From Thuidium tamariscinum (Eukaryota > Streptophyta > Bryopsida > Hypnales > Thuidiaceae), in assembly GCA_947034885.2 (NCBI GenBank), contig OX344751.2:36383582-36447581 (forward strand): a stretch of DNA of 64,000 bases, given 5' to 3'. Shown in pieces: positions 46,118 through 58,797 of this stretch (positions within the stretch are counted from its first letter, which is position 1; every line of letters starts with the position of its first letter). The position numbers were made by a program, and so were the translations under genes. The notes beneath the pieces were generated by a model. The model ran no database searches, was not told the DNA's origin, and saw nothing but the letters and a program-made list of their open reading frames with translations.

Positions 46118-47945
46118 GGGTGAATGCAAGAAACACTTAAAGCCTTTTGTCACACCCTAGTTTTTTATTTTTATTTTAGCCATAATTTTTGTGTTTTAGC
46201 TCCAAATGACTCAAAATTTATAGGAAAGCTACTCATAGCTATTATGTATCTATAATAAATTTTGGAGATCTTTCAAAAATGATTCATTATTTTTAATAGC
46301 CCCGAAAATTTCTCACAATACTCAATTTAGGGTTTTTTAGCACCATTTATCTTCAAAAAAGCAAATTTTGACCTAAAATTTGGATATCATGGTCTCTTAG
46401 TAAACTTGTACCTACTGTCCAAAGGTAATTCTAAAAAACTTATTTTTAAGTGTTGTAGAAGTCTACAAAGAAAGCTTCATTCTACATTTTTTTCCTAAGG
46501 TATTAAACATTATTTTGATGATTTTTTGGTCAAATCTCATCACCAAATTTTTTTTTCAAATTTTGTATTCAAATTATGTATTTTAAAAAAAAATACTATT
46601 TTTAACAAATCAAAATGTCACAAGTTGTATTTTCTTCACTGGAATTCTATGAGAATTCTATGTTCAAAGTTCCGGTGAAGAAAATACAACTTGTGACATT
46701 TTGATTTGTTAAAAATAGTATTATTTTTTTGAAAAATATTTAAAAATATAAAACTTGAAAAAACTTTTTGGTGAGGAGATTTGACCAAAAAAATAACCAA
46801 CATAATGTTTTATACCTTTGAAAAAAAACGCAGAATGAAGCTCTCTTTGTGGACTTCTACAACACTTATAAATAAATACTTTTAGAATTACTTTGGAGAG
46901 TAGGTATAAGTCTACTAAGAGACAATGCTCTCCAAATTTTAGGTCAAAATGGGTGAGTTCAAGAAAGACCAACCGGTTTCTGTACACTTTGGCCATAGTA
47001 CTCCTGATTTTTCGGGAGTACTTTAAAAATAGAAAAATAATTTTTAAAAATAATGAAAAATATGCTTAGTGTATGTTTTTTGAAGAAGAAGATATCCTAC
47101 GAAGGAAAAGTGTAGGAAAATTTTCTAAGTAGGTGAACTAGAAAAGTGCAAAATCTCATGAAAATAGGCACTTTTACATTTTTATTTGTAAAAAATGGGA
47201 AAAAAAACTTTTTGAGAAAATAAAAATTGGCCATTAGGGAATAGTTGATAATGATTAGATTTCACCAAAAGAATTATCTAAAAACCATCTTCAATGTTAA
47301 AAAATTGCGTGCAATGGAAGTGTTGTTTGTACTCATGTGGAGGGCATAAAATAATATATTTTCAAATTTCCTTTGGTGGATACATGATTCCCTACTATGC
47401 AAATAGACCATGAAATTTTGAGCTCTAAATCATTAAATTTGGGTACTCCTAACGTAGTGAAAACCCTAAAACTCCTAATTGTGACAAATTAGCTAAATTA
47501 AAAATTAATTATACAATTAATTTTTTAAAATTTCGAAAAATAAGGGATCTGATAAGCATCAAGTTAGGCATCTCCAATAAAAATTTCAAAATTATAGGAT
47601 TCATGAATCAGAAGTTATTGCCAAAAACAACATTGTCACATTGATCGTGACGTGAAATAGGACCGGTCTTTCTTGAACTCACCCAAATTCGTTTTTTTGA
47701 AGATAAATGGTGCTAAAAAATCCTAAATTGAGTACTGTGAGAAATTTTCAGGGCTATTTAAAAATAATGAATTATTTTTGAAAAGTCTTCAAAATTTATT
47801 ATAGATACATAATAACTATGAGTAGCTTTCCTATAAATTTTGAGTCATTTGGAGCTAAAACGCAAAAATTATGGCTAAAATAAAAATAAAAAACTAGGGT
47901 GTGACAAAACATAACAAATAGTACAAGTGTTTCTTGCATTCACCC
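46118..47945. mobile_element. Foldback element N1 (GGGTGAATGCAAG family) inside an orphan TBL exon
   Basis: Starts GGGTGAATGCAAGAAACAC and ends with the reverse complement. TTAT is duplicated on both sides (46114-46117 and 47946-47949). Apart from the nested N2 it is one long inverted repeat with arms of roughly 535 bp meeting near 46660. No transposase is visible. It shares its ends with E1 and E2. Confidence 0.9.
46951..47684. mobile_element. Nested element N2 inserted in N1
   Basis: 734 bp with ends GGGTGAGTTCAAGAAAGACC and GGTCTTTCTTGAACTCACCC. The 4-bp AAAT is duplicated (46947-46950 and 47685-47688). It splits the right arm of N1, whose sequence continues on either side (..TTTTAGGTCAAAAT | TCGTTTTTTTGAAGAT..). 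The body resembles the element at 54245-55003 (AATAGGACCGGT near the right end). Confidence 0.85.
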
Positions 47946-49723
47946 TTATGCTTAAGTTCATTTCAGGTATGTTAAGCTACCATGCCATTCTCTTAGGGCT
48001 GAGGCGTCCCTCAAGAAACTCAGACCTCTAAGGTTTCACAACCTGGGCACCCAAATGTGCGCGAGTTTCTTACACTAGGACCCACGCAAGGGCCTAGTTG
48101 TGAGCCAATACGGTCTGTAATTGAGTTGTTCTCAAGTTGCCGAGCAAAGGCAGAGGTAGAAGCTGAATTGCAGACTAGATTGACTCACAACATGGCCATT
48201 ACCGTTTGTAATTGGTCAATAGCAAGAATAGAGACATGTGGCGATCAGCCATACCAATCTGGACAAAGAGATTTGTGGTTACCATGTGCTCTTCATCAGC
48301 AATCCCATTGCGTCTATGCTTCTCACGAAGAACCATGCCATTATTGTTCGTAATATGGTCGCTTGGGGCCAATCCAAGCAACCAAGAAATTAAGCCACGT
48401 CTTTGAAATTCCTGCTGTTGGCCGTTACGTCCACGTAGTGTTGCATGGAACATCAAAATCTGTATTTACTTGGGACGATACAACGAGCTCAGAATCGCTA
48501 CTACCAGAAAACCCGGTGTTGCTCTTGACGCTCCTTCCTATACGAAAGTGTCAAAATCAGTGCTGGAAAAAGCGTCGAAATCCAAAGTCTGCTTGGTTAG
48601 TCACAGGGAGATTATCTGTAGTTCCTCGATTGGTATTCCCAGGTTTCGCTTGAATTGCCGCTTGAGTCCTACCTGAACAGTCAACTCCAATAAGGGTACC
48701 GTATTCACGAGCACAAATTTTCCCTGTTTGTGGCTTTTCCCTGATCCCCATTCCGTTGGTGCTCAATTATCTTGGGAACTTATATTCCCGTCAGGAAACG
48801 AGGATAGTCGCCCTGTGAGTGCGTGCAGGGCCGAATTTGGAAACAGATAACAGAATCCTGTGACTGAAATCAAAAACTCGTATAACGCCTAATATCACGC
48901 TTCATTTTTTTCGTTTTGTGATCTCGTTTTTCGCAGTGGTGGCTCCAAAGATTTGGTTAGAGGTTAGAACTACTAGTTCCGACACATTATTTTACCATTT
49001 CTTCTCTTCTTTTGGTAGCTCGAATTACTACATTATCAATGAATTCTCCGTAGAATCTGGCGAAACGCAAATCTGCCTAACAAATCACATTGTCTTCCTT
49101 GCATTTTAAATTTCCAAAACTTCTGTAACCAGAGCATAATCTGACCGAATGTTGCTATGTGAATCGTCATTTCAGTTGTATTGGCACCATTCTCGGCACC
49201 GAAATCCACATGCACAGAATTCTAAAACCAAGCATTGGTACAGATTTGCGTTTCAGTCATTGCGTATTCGCGTCCGAAAAAGAAAATGCTGTATTCGTAG
49301 AACTCCGGTCACAATGTCGATCGACGAGATCGATCGACATTGTGAATGTTTTTTATTTGCAGGGGCGGAACCTGGAGCACGGGCGGTTTTAGCGACCAAG
49401 AAGTTCGTCCCCTGACGGACGAAGTGGAGCAGATGCAGGTCCCTCCCTGGACGAACCCGCTGATCGTGGACGCCATCAACGAGAACCTCAAGAGCAAACG
49501 CAGCGCCGTCGAGTTTCTGGATGTCACCCCGTCCACCGATTACCGAGCGGACGGACACGGCGGGCTGTACACCCGGGATGTGGCCGTCTACGGCGTCACG
49601 ATAAGGAGTCAACAAGACTGCAGCCACTTCTGCTTGCCCGGGGTACCAGACACGTGGAACGAGTTTCTGTACGCCAGGTTGCTGGCCAGGGGGCAAGGAG
49701 CTTGGGGCGAACAGGTGCAGTAA

Positions 49724-50324
49724 GTTAAGCTTAACGAAACTGAAGTTATTCATTGGAGTCAATGAGTCTCCGCTAATTTGATTGCGAACTCTGTGCAGAG
49801 TTTGGTGTAGAGCTTCGAGTGGAAGACGAAGTTAAAAGATGTTTCTTTTAGTTTGTTTGCATTACTATTAACGGGTATACAAATTGGTATACAATGAGAG
49901 AATGAGTTATCTCCCTGAAAAGAAATGGTAGTTGACAGGATTGGATGTTGTGTAGAAGAAAACAAGAAACTGCAGGTGATTTCTGGCCTTGAAGGAGGTG
50001 GAAGTGTGATGCCATTCGAAACTCTAGGTATGATAGAACTGATTAGCAACTATTGTTTCAGCCAACAAGCATTGGTAGAGTCAAATTTTCAATTACAGGT
50101 TTTTCATTACTTGAAGCCAAATGGAAATCATAAATTTTTCCATTATAAAAATCAATATATACGGAGATGATCAGTGATTTTTGTGACTTTAAAAGTCCAG
50201 TTTATTCTTGAAAGAACAGAGCTTGTCATTGAGGTCTGAAAACCAGAAATCATTCTTCGTTTTTATGGAAACCTTGAAGTCAGTCATTCGGTGGATACCT
50301 TGAGCCATTTGTGGAATTGCAAGG
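49724..50324 (+). other. R3 copy of the TBL 3' flank with a deletion at TTAA
   Basis: Collinear with R2 to GCAAGG, then jumps at 50325-50328 from the TTAA equivalent to 41772-41775 to that at 42091-42094, losing about 319 bp. The small ORF seen in R1 and R2 is broken here. Confidence 0.75.
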
Positions 50325-51038
50325 TTAAGGAATGCTTTGAAAGAGTATTCTGTGGCACTACTTGGGATCTTGAGCGACCACAATGACTCAGGGTTTAATT
50401 GCTCCTTTAAGTGGATCATGTAGCTTGTGAAATAAACGAAATTAGGACACTTCGTCTCGTGCCTTAGAACCAACAGTCATCATTGTCATTCAAAACACCG
50501 CTCAGAAAGTCATACATGTCGTTCCTTTTCCAAAGCATTCTTGAGAGGAGCTGCATACAATTTCTCTTGTAATCCAAGAACCAGGGTGTCTAAATTAGAC
50601 AGATTTGTTGCCACAGATCCTTGCATCTTGAGTTCAATAGGTGTAGTCAACAACATGCAGAGTGTACCAATGTAAGGGTGAGAGGACAAAACTGGTCTAG
50701 AATACGAGTCATATTCCATAGCTTCAACGCTGTGTTGAACATAATAAAACATGAAACTGTCCACGTTCATGTATACACACATATCCTCTTTCCTTACGTT
50801 CTAAACACTGAAATCATTTACATACACACGCAACCAGGGGTTGCCTTGGCCTCTATTTCCTGGTAAAGCACACGGAGTACCAGGTATGAGAGGCAGTGCG
50901 GGAAATGTTCAAACCCCGCCCTTATTTACTGCTCGATATGCACCTTTCTTTTGAAACTCACGCCTGCATGTCGTTAATCTCCATCTTAACGAACTCGTGG
51001 CGCATATTAGTCGAAAACATCACGAAACTAGCAAGTAC

Positions 51039-52987
51039 TTAAGCCTCGGCAAGAAGGTTAACACCGTAAAAGGGTTTCATCTTTTTGCAGTCGAGGTTAT
51101 CGCCAGGGGAAATTTTCAGCTTGCTGCAAAACTCCTTGAAATACTTCACTCGATTGTCCGCCTGCGCACTCTGTTTGTTGCACTCCAAGTTTCCATTGAT
51201 AATGACGATGGTAACCCCAAAACCTGGGAGGCGGTTGGCAGCTTTGTCGGCGCTGCTCGGTTTCCAGTTTCCAGTTATGACATCATGGATGTGAGGGATG
51301 CGGTTGTCTCCATACTGATTCCAAAACCAGAGGCTGGCTTTGAAAGAGATCAGAGGGTCTGTCGCCACCAGATCCGGATTGCCGAGGAGATTTAATTTCA
51401 AGTACTTGCCACAAGTGCCGTAATTGTAATTCCTGTGGACATAGTGATTTAGATGTTACAGATCTCTTCAAGGACATAGAAATGTTCATGACATAACACA
51501 ACGTGTCATAAGTACTAGACATAGTATCGAACGACACGTCAATGAACAATCTACTAAATGATCTAATTGGCCTATTCGTGTGAAATCAATCCTTTGACCC
51601 CACTCTGAACATATGTCATGAATGGATTGATGTTTTTCTGCCAACTGTTTGACTTCAGAGAAAAAAGGAACCAACAGAAACCAAATGGTCATGTATTTTA
51701 AAAAAGATCTGAACCAAGAGGGAAATAATACTTGAGGCTCTAAAACACTTTTGATTCAAAGTTGCAGTTCAAAGTTGCAACGCTTGGACCAAAACTCCAA
51801 TTTGGGACAGAAGCCAACTCAATACTGATAGATTGAGTACACCTACGAGTTGTTGTCATCCAAAAAAAGAAGAGAAATCAATTCAAATACAATCGAGAAA
51901 AAAACGCATTCAAAGTGGAGCGAAACGAGAGGCAACACACTCTCTAATTCCACAAGAACTCGAATACCGGTACAACGGTGAACAATATGCTAAACATGAG
52001 CCTCTTTTCACAGACTGCCTCACTGCAATAACGAGCAACCATGAACATGAAAATGAAAAGAACTTTGAAGAGCATGTTACCATGAAAGTTGGAGAGGGCC
52101 ACGACCATTGAAATGCTTTCCATTACAAGGAAACTCCTTCCGGCTATTGTCGCAGTAGGGGTCATTGGTCTGCTCAGTAATCACCTTCAGCCCTGAAACA
52201 AAGAGGAAGTAAAAACCGGTTAGGACTTACAGAGTCAGCCTTCGCCATGCACGCGCAGGCAAAATCATGCATGCCAAAACCCAGTATGCGGAACATGGCA
52301 AAGTGCAAATGTTCCCGGTACCGTCTGCAGTGCAATGGATGATATTCATTTCTTGCGGTTGCAATAAACTTCGCAATTGTTGATAAACAAAATAATCAAA
52401 CTAAACTAAAACCAAACCAAAAACCAACCAACCAACCAACCTGATGTTTCTTGATGGACATGTGCTGCAAACGCCGCGATTTCCCGCTTCCGCGTGTTGC
52501 TATCGCCCGTGGTTCCGAAATGCGGGAAAGACTTTGCAGCCTCAATGAGCTTATCGTAACTGTAGAACGGGAGATGGCCAGGAAAGAGCTGCTCATACAA
52601 ACTTTTCGTCAAGGTGTCGCCCAGGCCAGCACCTACAGACGGAAGTGTAGAGTCTGTAGACGATTCGCAAGGGCCTCCCTTACAGCCAGGCCCGCAGTAG
52701 TCGTGTCCTGACCCACAAAACCCCCACTGGCTACAACAAAGGCTCGAGTCGGGACACGCACCATTGCACTCCCCATCCGCCAGTGTAGACGATTCGCAAG
52801 GGCCTGCCTGACAGCCAGGCCCGCAGTATTCGTGTCCTGACCCACAGAACCCAAACTTGCTACAACATAGGCTCGAGTCGGGACACGGACCACTGCACGA
52901 CCCTTCGGGTTGCGCCACGACCGTCAAAACAATGCTGAATGCAATCAGCATTGCCAGAGCCACACCCATTGCTCCCTTCATCGCCAT
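51039..52987 (-). CDS. Chitinase C: secreted GH19 endochitinase with two hevein (CBM18) domains
   Basis: Three exons read on the minus strand, 52987-52441, 52192-52081 and 51432-51039, give 350 residues. After the signal peptide (about 1-25) come two 8-cysteine hevein domains: [16 protein letters not shown], then [17 protein letters not shown] short Ser/Thr hinge leads to the GH19 domain with [15 protein letters not shown] and [11 protein letters not shown]. Exon 2 differs from A and B at K-V, I-T and SRKEF positions. Two chitin-binding modules should raise avidity for insoluble chitin. It sits at the array end with the ancestral upstream flank, and has a clean TATA element, so it is the best candidate for the founding locus. 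It is intact and predicted to be active. Confidence 0.95.
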
Positions 52988-53988
52988 GGCCACAATTCTC
53001 AACCTCCCTTCCCAAGTCCAAGCCCCAACGTCTCAGCCTTAAACCCTCAAGCCTTCGAAAACCCACAATGCCAAGTCCCAGCAGAAAGCACAGATATATA
53101 GAGGGTTGGTGGAAGAGTACGTACTGCATGTGCTGATCAGATAATGTTGTGTAAACTCGATGCCGCGTCAGGTGCTCCTTTGGAAGTGGTTCGAGAATCC
53201 CTCTGGTGACGACCATTGCAGACTCGTTCAGGAACGTGATTGGACTTGCAAATTCGTACAGGAACGTGGGTGGACTTGCAGCTGAATTATCCCGAAAGCA
53301 CGAGAGAGATGACGAGAGAGATGACGGGAGAAGTGTACATTCTCAGAGGATGACCTGCCCTTGGATAAGCTCCACAACGACTTGTCTCTCACGAAGTGGA
53401 AGAAGAGCTCAGGACCATGCTGACATTGGGCGCTTGGGGTTGCTGCGAGCCTGAGACTGGACATCTGGATGTGCAGTACTCCCCCAAGGTGTGCACACCC
53501 ATGACGGAGACTGTTCCCAATTGATTGCACGGGGCATTGGAAAGTTGTTTATTTCTTCAGTTGGTGCAATGATTTCTTGTTTCTGTACGCCCAGAAGCGC
53601 CAAAAATTGGTCCTGTGCCTGGTTACTAACTCATTATTAAGTTGTTTATTTTAGTACAATTTTCTAGGCAAGTGAAAGCACCTACCATTATATCAAAGAA
53701 TGCAGCTTTGGATACAATATGCAAAAGTTAGGAAGGGTCAAAGTTTGTTTCTTGAAAGCGTCATCTGCAGTGTGTGTACATAACTAATTTTGGAAATGTA
53801 CACAAACTATAGATGGTGCTTTATGGATAGCTATGTTTTTGGGTATACCCACTATAAAAAGTAGGCCAAGCCATTCCTGTTTGCAACTCAATTCCACCAA
53901 CTAGACTAGGGCCCATTTCCGTCACTTAGTTTTGGCCCCATTTCCATCCAAAATAGTCCCCAATTCCTCTCATTCTATGACAAAATCA
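52988..53988 (-). promoter_or_regulatory. Chitinase C promoter region
   Basis: A TATATAT element (minus strand, 53100-53094) lies about 107 bp before the ATG, replacing the mutated version in A and B. Distal to about 53540 roughly 300 bp differ from the A and B promoters, and the 16-bp palindrome is absent, before homology resumes near 53870. Confidence 0.6.
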
Positions 53989-54244
53989 AGGTTTGCTATG
54001 ACAAAATTAGAGATTTTATGAATAGTTGGGGTATGGTAGAAGTATCCATTACTAACCAGCAACCCATCAACAATCAATAAGGTACCCTATTTCCAACCAA
54101 GATTGGAACATGTTTACATTCTTTCCTTGGAATGCATATTTTTGTACTTTTTCAAGGTTAAGACCAATATATTAATGGCACACAAATAAGCAAGAAAGTA
54201 GTAAGCAATGAGTAGGAAAGTAGTTTTTGAATGATTGGAATTGG

Positions 54245-55003
54245 AGACGAGTGCAAGAAACACTATTCACTTTTCATAGGGTTTTATGCTTTTGACACGT
54301 GTAGTGGACTCAGGAGTTAATGTGTACATTGGATGACATTATCTTACATATTACATCATTTAAAAAGGTTGACAAGTGGACAAATGTGGAATTAAAGTTG
54401 GATGTACAAGTGCTATGCACTACTATGTCCACGCAAAAATACTTAAGAACAAAGGACTATAGTTTTCTTCAGAAAATATAAGGATCCAATTTTGATTCAT
54501 AAAAAATCAAAAGTGACTTTTTTATTTATTTATAATTATGGCCATTTTTGTAATTTTTATAAAGCTCCTTGTGGTCACTTTCATCCAAAAAAATTAGAAC
54601 CAAAGTATATTTAGAATTTATAAATGTGCGTGCTACTAAGCTATATTATGTAGCATGTACATCATCCAAAAATAATTAAAAATTGGATTCCAAAACATAT
54701 TCATAAGTCTACTAAGTGGAGGAACACACCACCAAAATATCAACTCAAAAACATTATTTTTTATTGCTATGAATGTAGTGAATCCTTATTCATTCAATTT
54801 GTGACAAGACAACAAAATTAATTTTTAACTATGAATTTTTTTTCTATAATTTGAAAAAAATATAGAACCCTTGAGTATGAAGTTAGTTATATCCAATAAA
54901 AATTTCAAAGCCAAAGCTTTTTGGATTCAAAAGTTATACTACAAGAAAAGAAAGTCATTTCCATTGTGACAATAAATAGGACCGGTGTTTCTTGCAATGA
55001 CCC
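54245..55003. mobile_element. Probable inverted-repeat element E3 (TGCAAGAAACAC family)
   Basis: The left end is GACGAGTGCAAGAAACAC and the right end is GTGTTTCTTGCAATGACCC. The right part matches N2 (CCAATAAAAATTTCAAA, AATAGGACCGGT). No target duplication could be assigned. Confidence 0.6.
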
Positions 55004-57846
55004 TTAGATGACTTTAGATGGTGGTCACAAGTCAAGCCCAACTTTTGCCTTTCAAAATTCATAGTAATTTCAATTCAAGAGATAAAATTACCAAAAAATT
55101 TGCAATCCCAATTATTTCTTGTCAATCCGCCCCTAAAAATATTTGCTTTTCCCGGGGCTTTTCCATGCACTACCTAGGGGGGGGGTAGGCATTTAAATGC
55201 CCAATTTCCTCAAAAGAAATTGGCAGCTTCAAGCCTATAGAAAAAAATGAGAATAAATGTGATAAAAAATGCGAGATAGAAATAATAGCCCTCTATACCA
55301 TTGCCAACATGCTTTGAAAGCCTCATTTCATTTGTCATACAAAGCCATATATGCATATAAAAATTACATATTCAAGATTGTATACTCAAAATTGGCCTCC
55401 TTCAATTAAACCCCCCTAAGTTAAGGAGCCAATCAACTTAAAACCTTCTTGAAAGGAAGGCCATATTACCATTTGTCCAAAAAACAAAAAAAAACTCACT
55501 ATCCTAGATTATATTCAGATGTGTTTATTTCTCGATTATAGGTCCCTCTACTATAGCATGTCACTTCTGTAATAGAGAATATCTAGTATTTGATTTGGGA
55601 CTTGATTAGGTGGTTATAGGATATTTATGAATTGTTGATGACCCTAATCTAGAGGTAGTTTTGTAATTTAATGCTAATCACTTCAGAGATTCATAGAAAT
55701 TACAATTATAATCGAAAAATTATAGTTCCACTTGGGTTTGATCCATGAAACACGTGTACACCTTTGAAAAATATGTAACTTTCTTGAAATTGGCCATAAC
55801 ATAGCCAAATTGCAAATCAAGGTAGAAGTAGGCATGCCTACCTTATTCAAAGGACTTTAGAATATTTTTTTGATGATAGAAATTTCAAGCTCCAATGAAA
55901 AAGTAATGACAAAGTTGGAATTACATTTGGTAGGGCACTCAGTGTACCGGACATTCAAAAGTGAAGATGTCCTAAGTAATAAACATTTATAATCAATAGT
56001 ATCCAACTTGTGACATCTACAATCCGAACAAGGATCCTCAACAAATATTATTGTTCTATCATGATTGTTGATTCAATGTTGGTTGATGGAAACATACTCA
56101 TGTACATTAGAGAATTGTTGATTTGTATGTTGGATTGGATTATCGACTCTATATCCATGTTCAAATATCAATGATAGGATAGGATTAGTACATTGATGAC
56201 AAATAATTAGTTAAAACTTCCAAAGGTAACTTAAGTACTTTCAAATTTAATTTTTCAAAATTTGACATTATATCAAAAAAAATTCTTAATAATGAACAAT
56301 TAGCTTCAAAAGTCACTTAAATATTTGGGAGAAAAGTTGAGAAATACAAGTTCTATATTCAATTATTTATATAGAGTGGTGGGAGGTAGAACAATCCATG
56401 GGGGATGTGTAAATGGTAGGAATTAGTTGGAGCTCAATTGCCCATTTAAATCAAAAGCAAGAATTGTGCTTAAAGTAAAATTTCCATTAGATGTTTTTTC
56501 AAGGTTCTAATAGACTGTTTTTGGCTTGTTTTCTAAAACTAATCCTTGTGTAGTCAATTAGCACTATTGGTCTGATTTATTTTTTAATTTATTTTTAAAT
56601 TTGAAAGGTACAAAAGAACTGAAAATTGATCTTTCAAAACTTAAAATTTAAAATAAATAAATAAATAAATTTAATGATTATTTTAAAAAACAATTAAATA
56701 ATATTATATAATATAGCAGTCTCTTGTCCACGTCGAATTGCTTATGTGGCAAAGTTCCCTGCATTCCCAATGCGTTCTCACACTTTGGAAAAACATTTAG
56801 TGAAATCTAATTTAGGTAGTATAAAATAACTTTAATTCAAAAAAAAATTGAAGTAAATGAACATGGAAAATCAAGCTAACTTTCATCTTTGAAATATACA
56901 TTTGAGATTCTAAGACTCCTATCAAAAGTTATTGGCAAATTCAAAGAGGGATTGGAAGGAACATTTCTTTTTACATTTTCAAACATCTACTCTAAATGTT
57001 GTCTATAATTCTTTTATGAGATTTAAAATAAAAAATGTTTATTTGAAGATGAAAATTTAATTTATTTCTCATATTTTCTTAATTCAAGTTTTTTTACTCT
57101 ACTATGCCAAAATGAAGTCTAAAATTCTACTTTGAACACAATTCCTATGTTTTGACAATGAACAATTAAGCTTTCATCTTCAAATTATTCCATATCCTTA
57201 GAGGGTTCATAACAGACAACAGATCTTGTTATTAAAACAACGTCTCCATTCATCAATTTTACTAGTTGTCATTCTTGTCAATCCTTCACTTTGATAGTAA
57301 ATATTTTTTTGATAGTAGATAGTCTTTGGACTTTATAGTTTGAACTTTTTGACTAATGCAGGACATTTCTTAATGTAGAAACTTGATCATTTAATTTTTT
57401 ATTTAATTTTTTAAAAATTCATTTAATTTTTTTCCAACATCATTAAAAATAATGATTTTCCACCGATCCTACCTAAAAGGTATAGTAGTAGTGTTTGAAA
57501 TAATCATTAATTTAATAATCTCAAAGTTTCATGTCACTATTATTACAATTTTTTTGATATAAGATTGCAATGATTTTGTAACAGCTTGTAATATTCAAGT
57601 ACATTGATGGCAGGAGTTGATAAAATGTGGAATCAATGTCAATCTAATCCTACATCAAGCTCAATTTAATGGCATATCAATATCATGATATTATTGTGGT
57701 CATATATAATTTTGATTTTTGGAACTTTGAATCAATGTTGAAACAACATTGTGTTGGAACATGTATCAATCAACTTTCCAACAATCCATAGTTTAGCAAA
57801 CTTAAGTTAGCAACACTTTCATATTGTAGTGTCATCAAAGTTATTT
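55004..57846. other. AT-rich repeat-derived spacer
   Basis: Contains a G-run followed by TAGGCATTTAAATGCC near 55175 and the dispersed repeat copy at 55660-55850 (see 5900-6085). No gene is supported. Confidence 0.4.
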
Positions 57847-58126
57847 CATTAGAGGAGATTCGAGGGCAACAGGAGACTGCGAAAGCCCTGTTCCCTGAAT
57901 TGTTCCCGACCAGTAATTAATTAATTTAAAAAATAAAAAATAAAGTTCATCCTGAAATGCATAAAGAAGTCCAAATTTTTTTATTTTTTTTTTCAAAAAA
58001 AAATCAGTGGCGTGGCACACTCTCGACCACGTCAGCAGAGGCCAGTTTCGCATTCTTGCGGCAGATTCTTGCATTCACTGCTTCAGGAACTCACAGTCTC
58101 CCGTTGCCCTCAAATCTCCTCTAATG
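57847..58126. mobile_element. Short MITE-like element, CATTA..GAGGGC inverted repeats (copy 2)
   Basis: The left end CATTAGAGGAGATTCGAGGG and right end CCCTCAAATCTCCTCTAATG are nearly perfect inverted repeats. Internal blocks match copy 1 at 4388-4655. 280 bp. Confidence 0.8.
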
Positions 58127-58797
58127 ATAATTTATCATATGTTGTTTAGGTAGCTTTTAACAAAGTTGAAACATCATGTTAAAACATTTTCCAAGGTCAT
58201 CTTTGTGTACCCATACTTTATCTTCTATTGACAGTTAGCACAATGAACCTAAATATGAACCTTTGCATAACAAATATTTGGGAAATTTTATAGGTCTTCC
58301 ATTTGCAATGTTACATTGCTAAACTATAGTCCCTAATGAAAGTCATATGTGGCTCTTGCATATAAAACCCAATTGCCATAGTCATCTCTTAGTCTAAAAA
58401 GAATTTCTATTGACTTAATTACACCAAACACCTATAGATAAATAGATTAGCTATCTCAATGAGTTTTTTTTATTCACTTCAATAAAAGTGTAAGTAAAAA
58501 AAAAGAATTGGTAAAATATAGCACTAGAAACTCCAAGTGGTCACCTACACAAAACTCAATATTTATTGTAGTTCAGTAGCAATGTGATAATCTCTTGTAT
58601 TGCTTCATATACATGCAAAGCCTCATATAAGTGCTCATAGACCTTTGATTGTGCTTTCACCAAATCTTATACAATTGCAACTAAAAAACTATTTATTATC
58701 CTCTTTTATATCTATTATGAATGCTTGAAATTGGAATGCAATATAACTAGAAGTAATATTCCTTTGTAGTCATACTCTATGGAAGTATGGATGTTAA
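58127..58797. other. AT-rich spacer
   Basis: Nothing recognisable before the TTAA-flanked element that follows. Confidence 0.35.

Larger units (their letters stand above)
45978..49723 (+). pseudogene. Orphan TBL exons 3-4 (R3 copy), interrupted by a transposon
   Basis: The exon 3 copy starts at 45978 and is broken at 46117 by element N1, resuming at 47946 and ending at 47966. The exon 4 copy is 49363-49723. Exon 4 has lost one codon (EE to E), and the parental GGRC is GGFS, removing a cysteine. Exons 1-2 are missing, so no anchor and no GDS serine. It is non-functional as an enzyme. Confidence 0.9.
45628..53988 (+). repeat. Segmental duplication unit R3
   Basis: Begins in TBL intron 2 sequence, contains broken TBL exons 3-4, a shortened 3' flank and chitinase C, and ends at ..CTATGACAAAATC. 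Beyond this point the flank (AAGGTTTGC..) is not shared, so chitinase C retains the ancestral upstream flank. It is longer than R2 because of a 1.83-kb nested transposon and about 0.3 kb of different sequence near 53550-53870, and shorter by about 0.32 kb at 50325. Confidence 0.9.
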
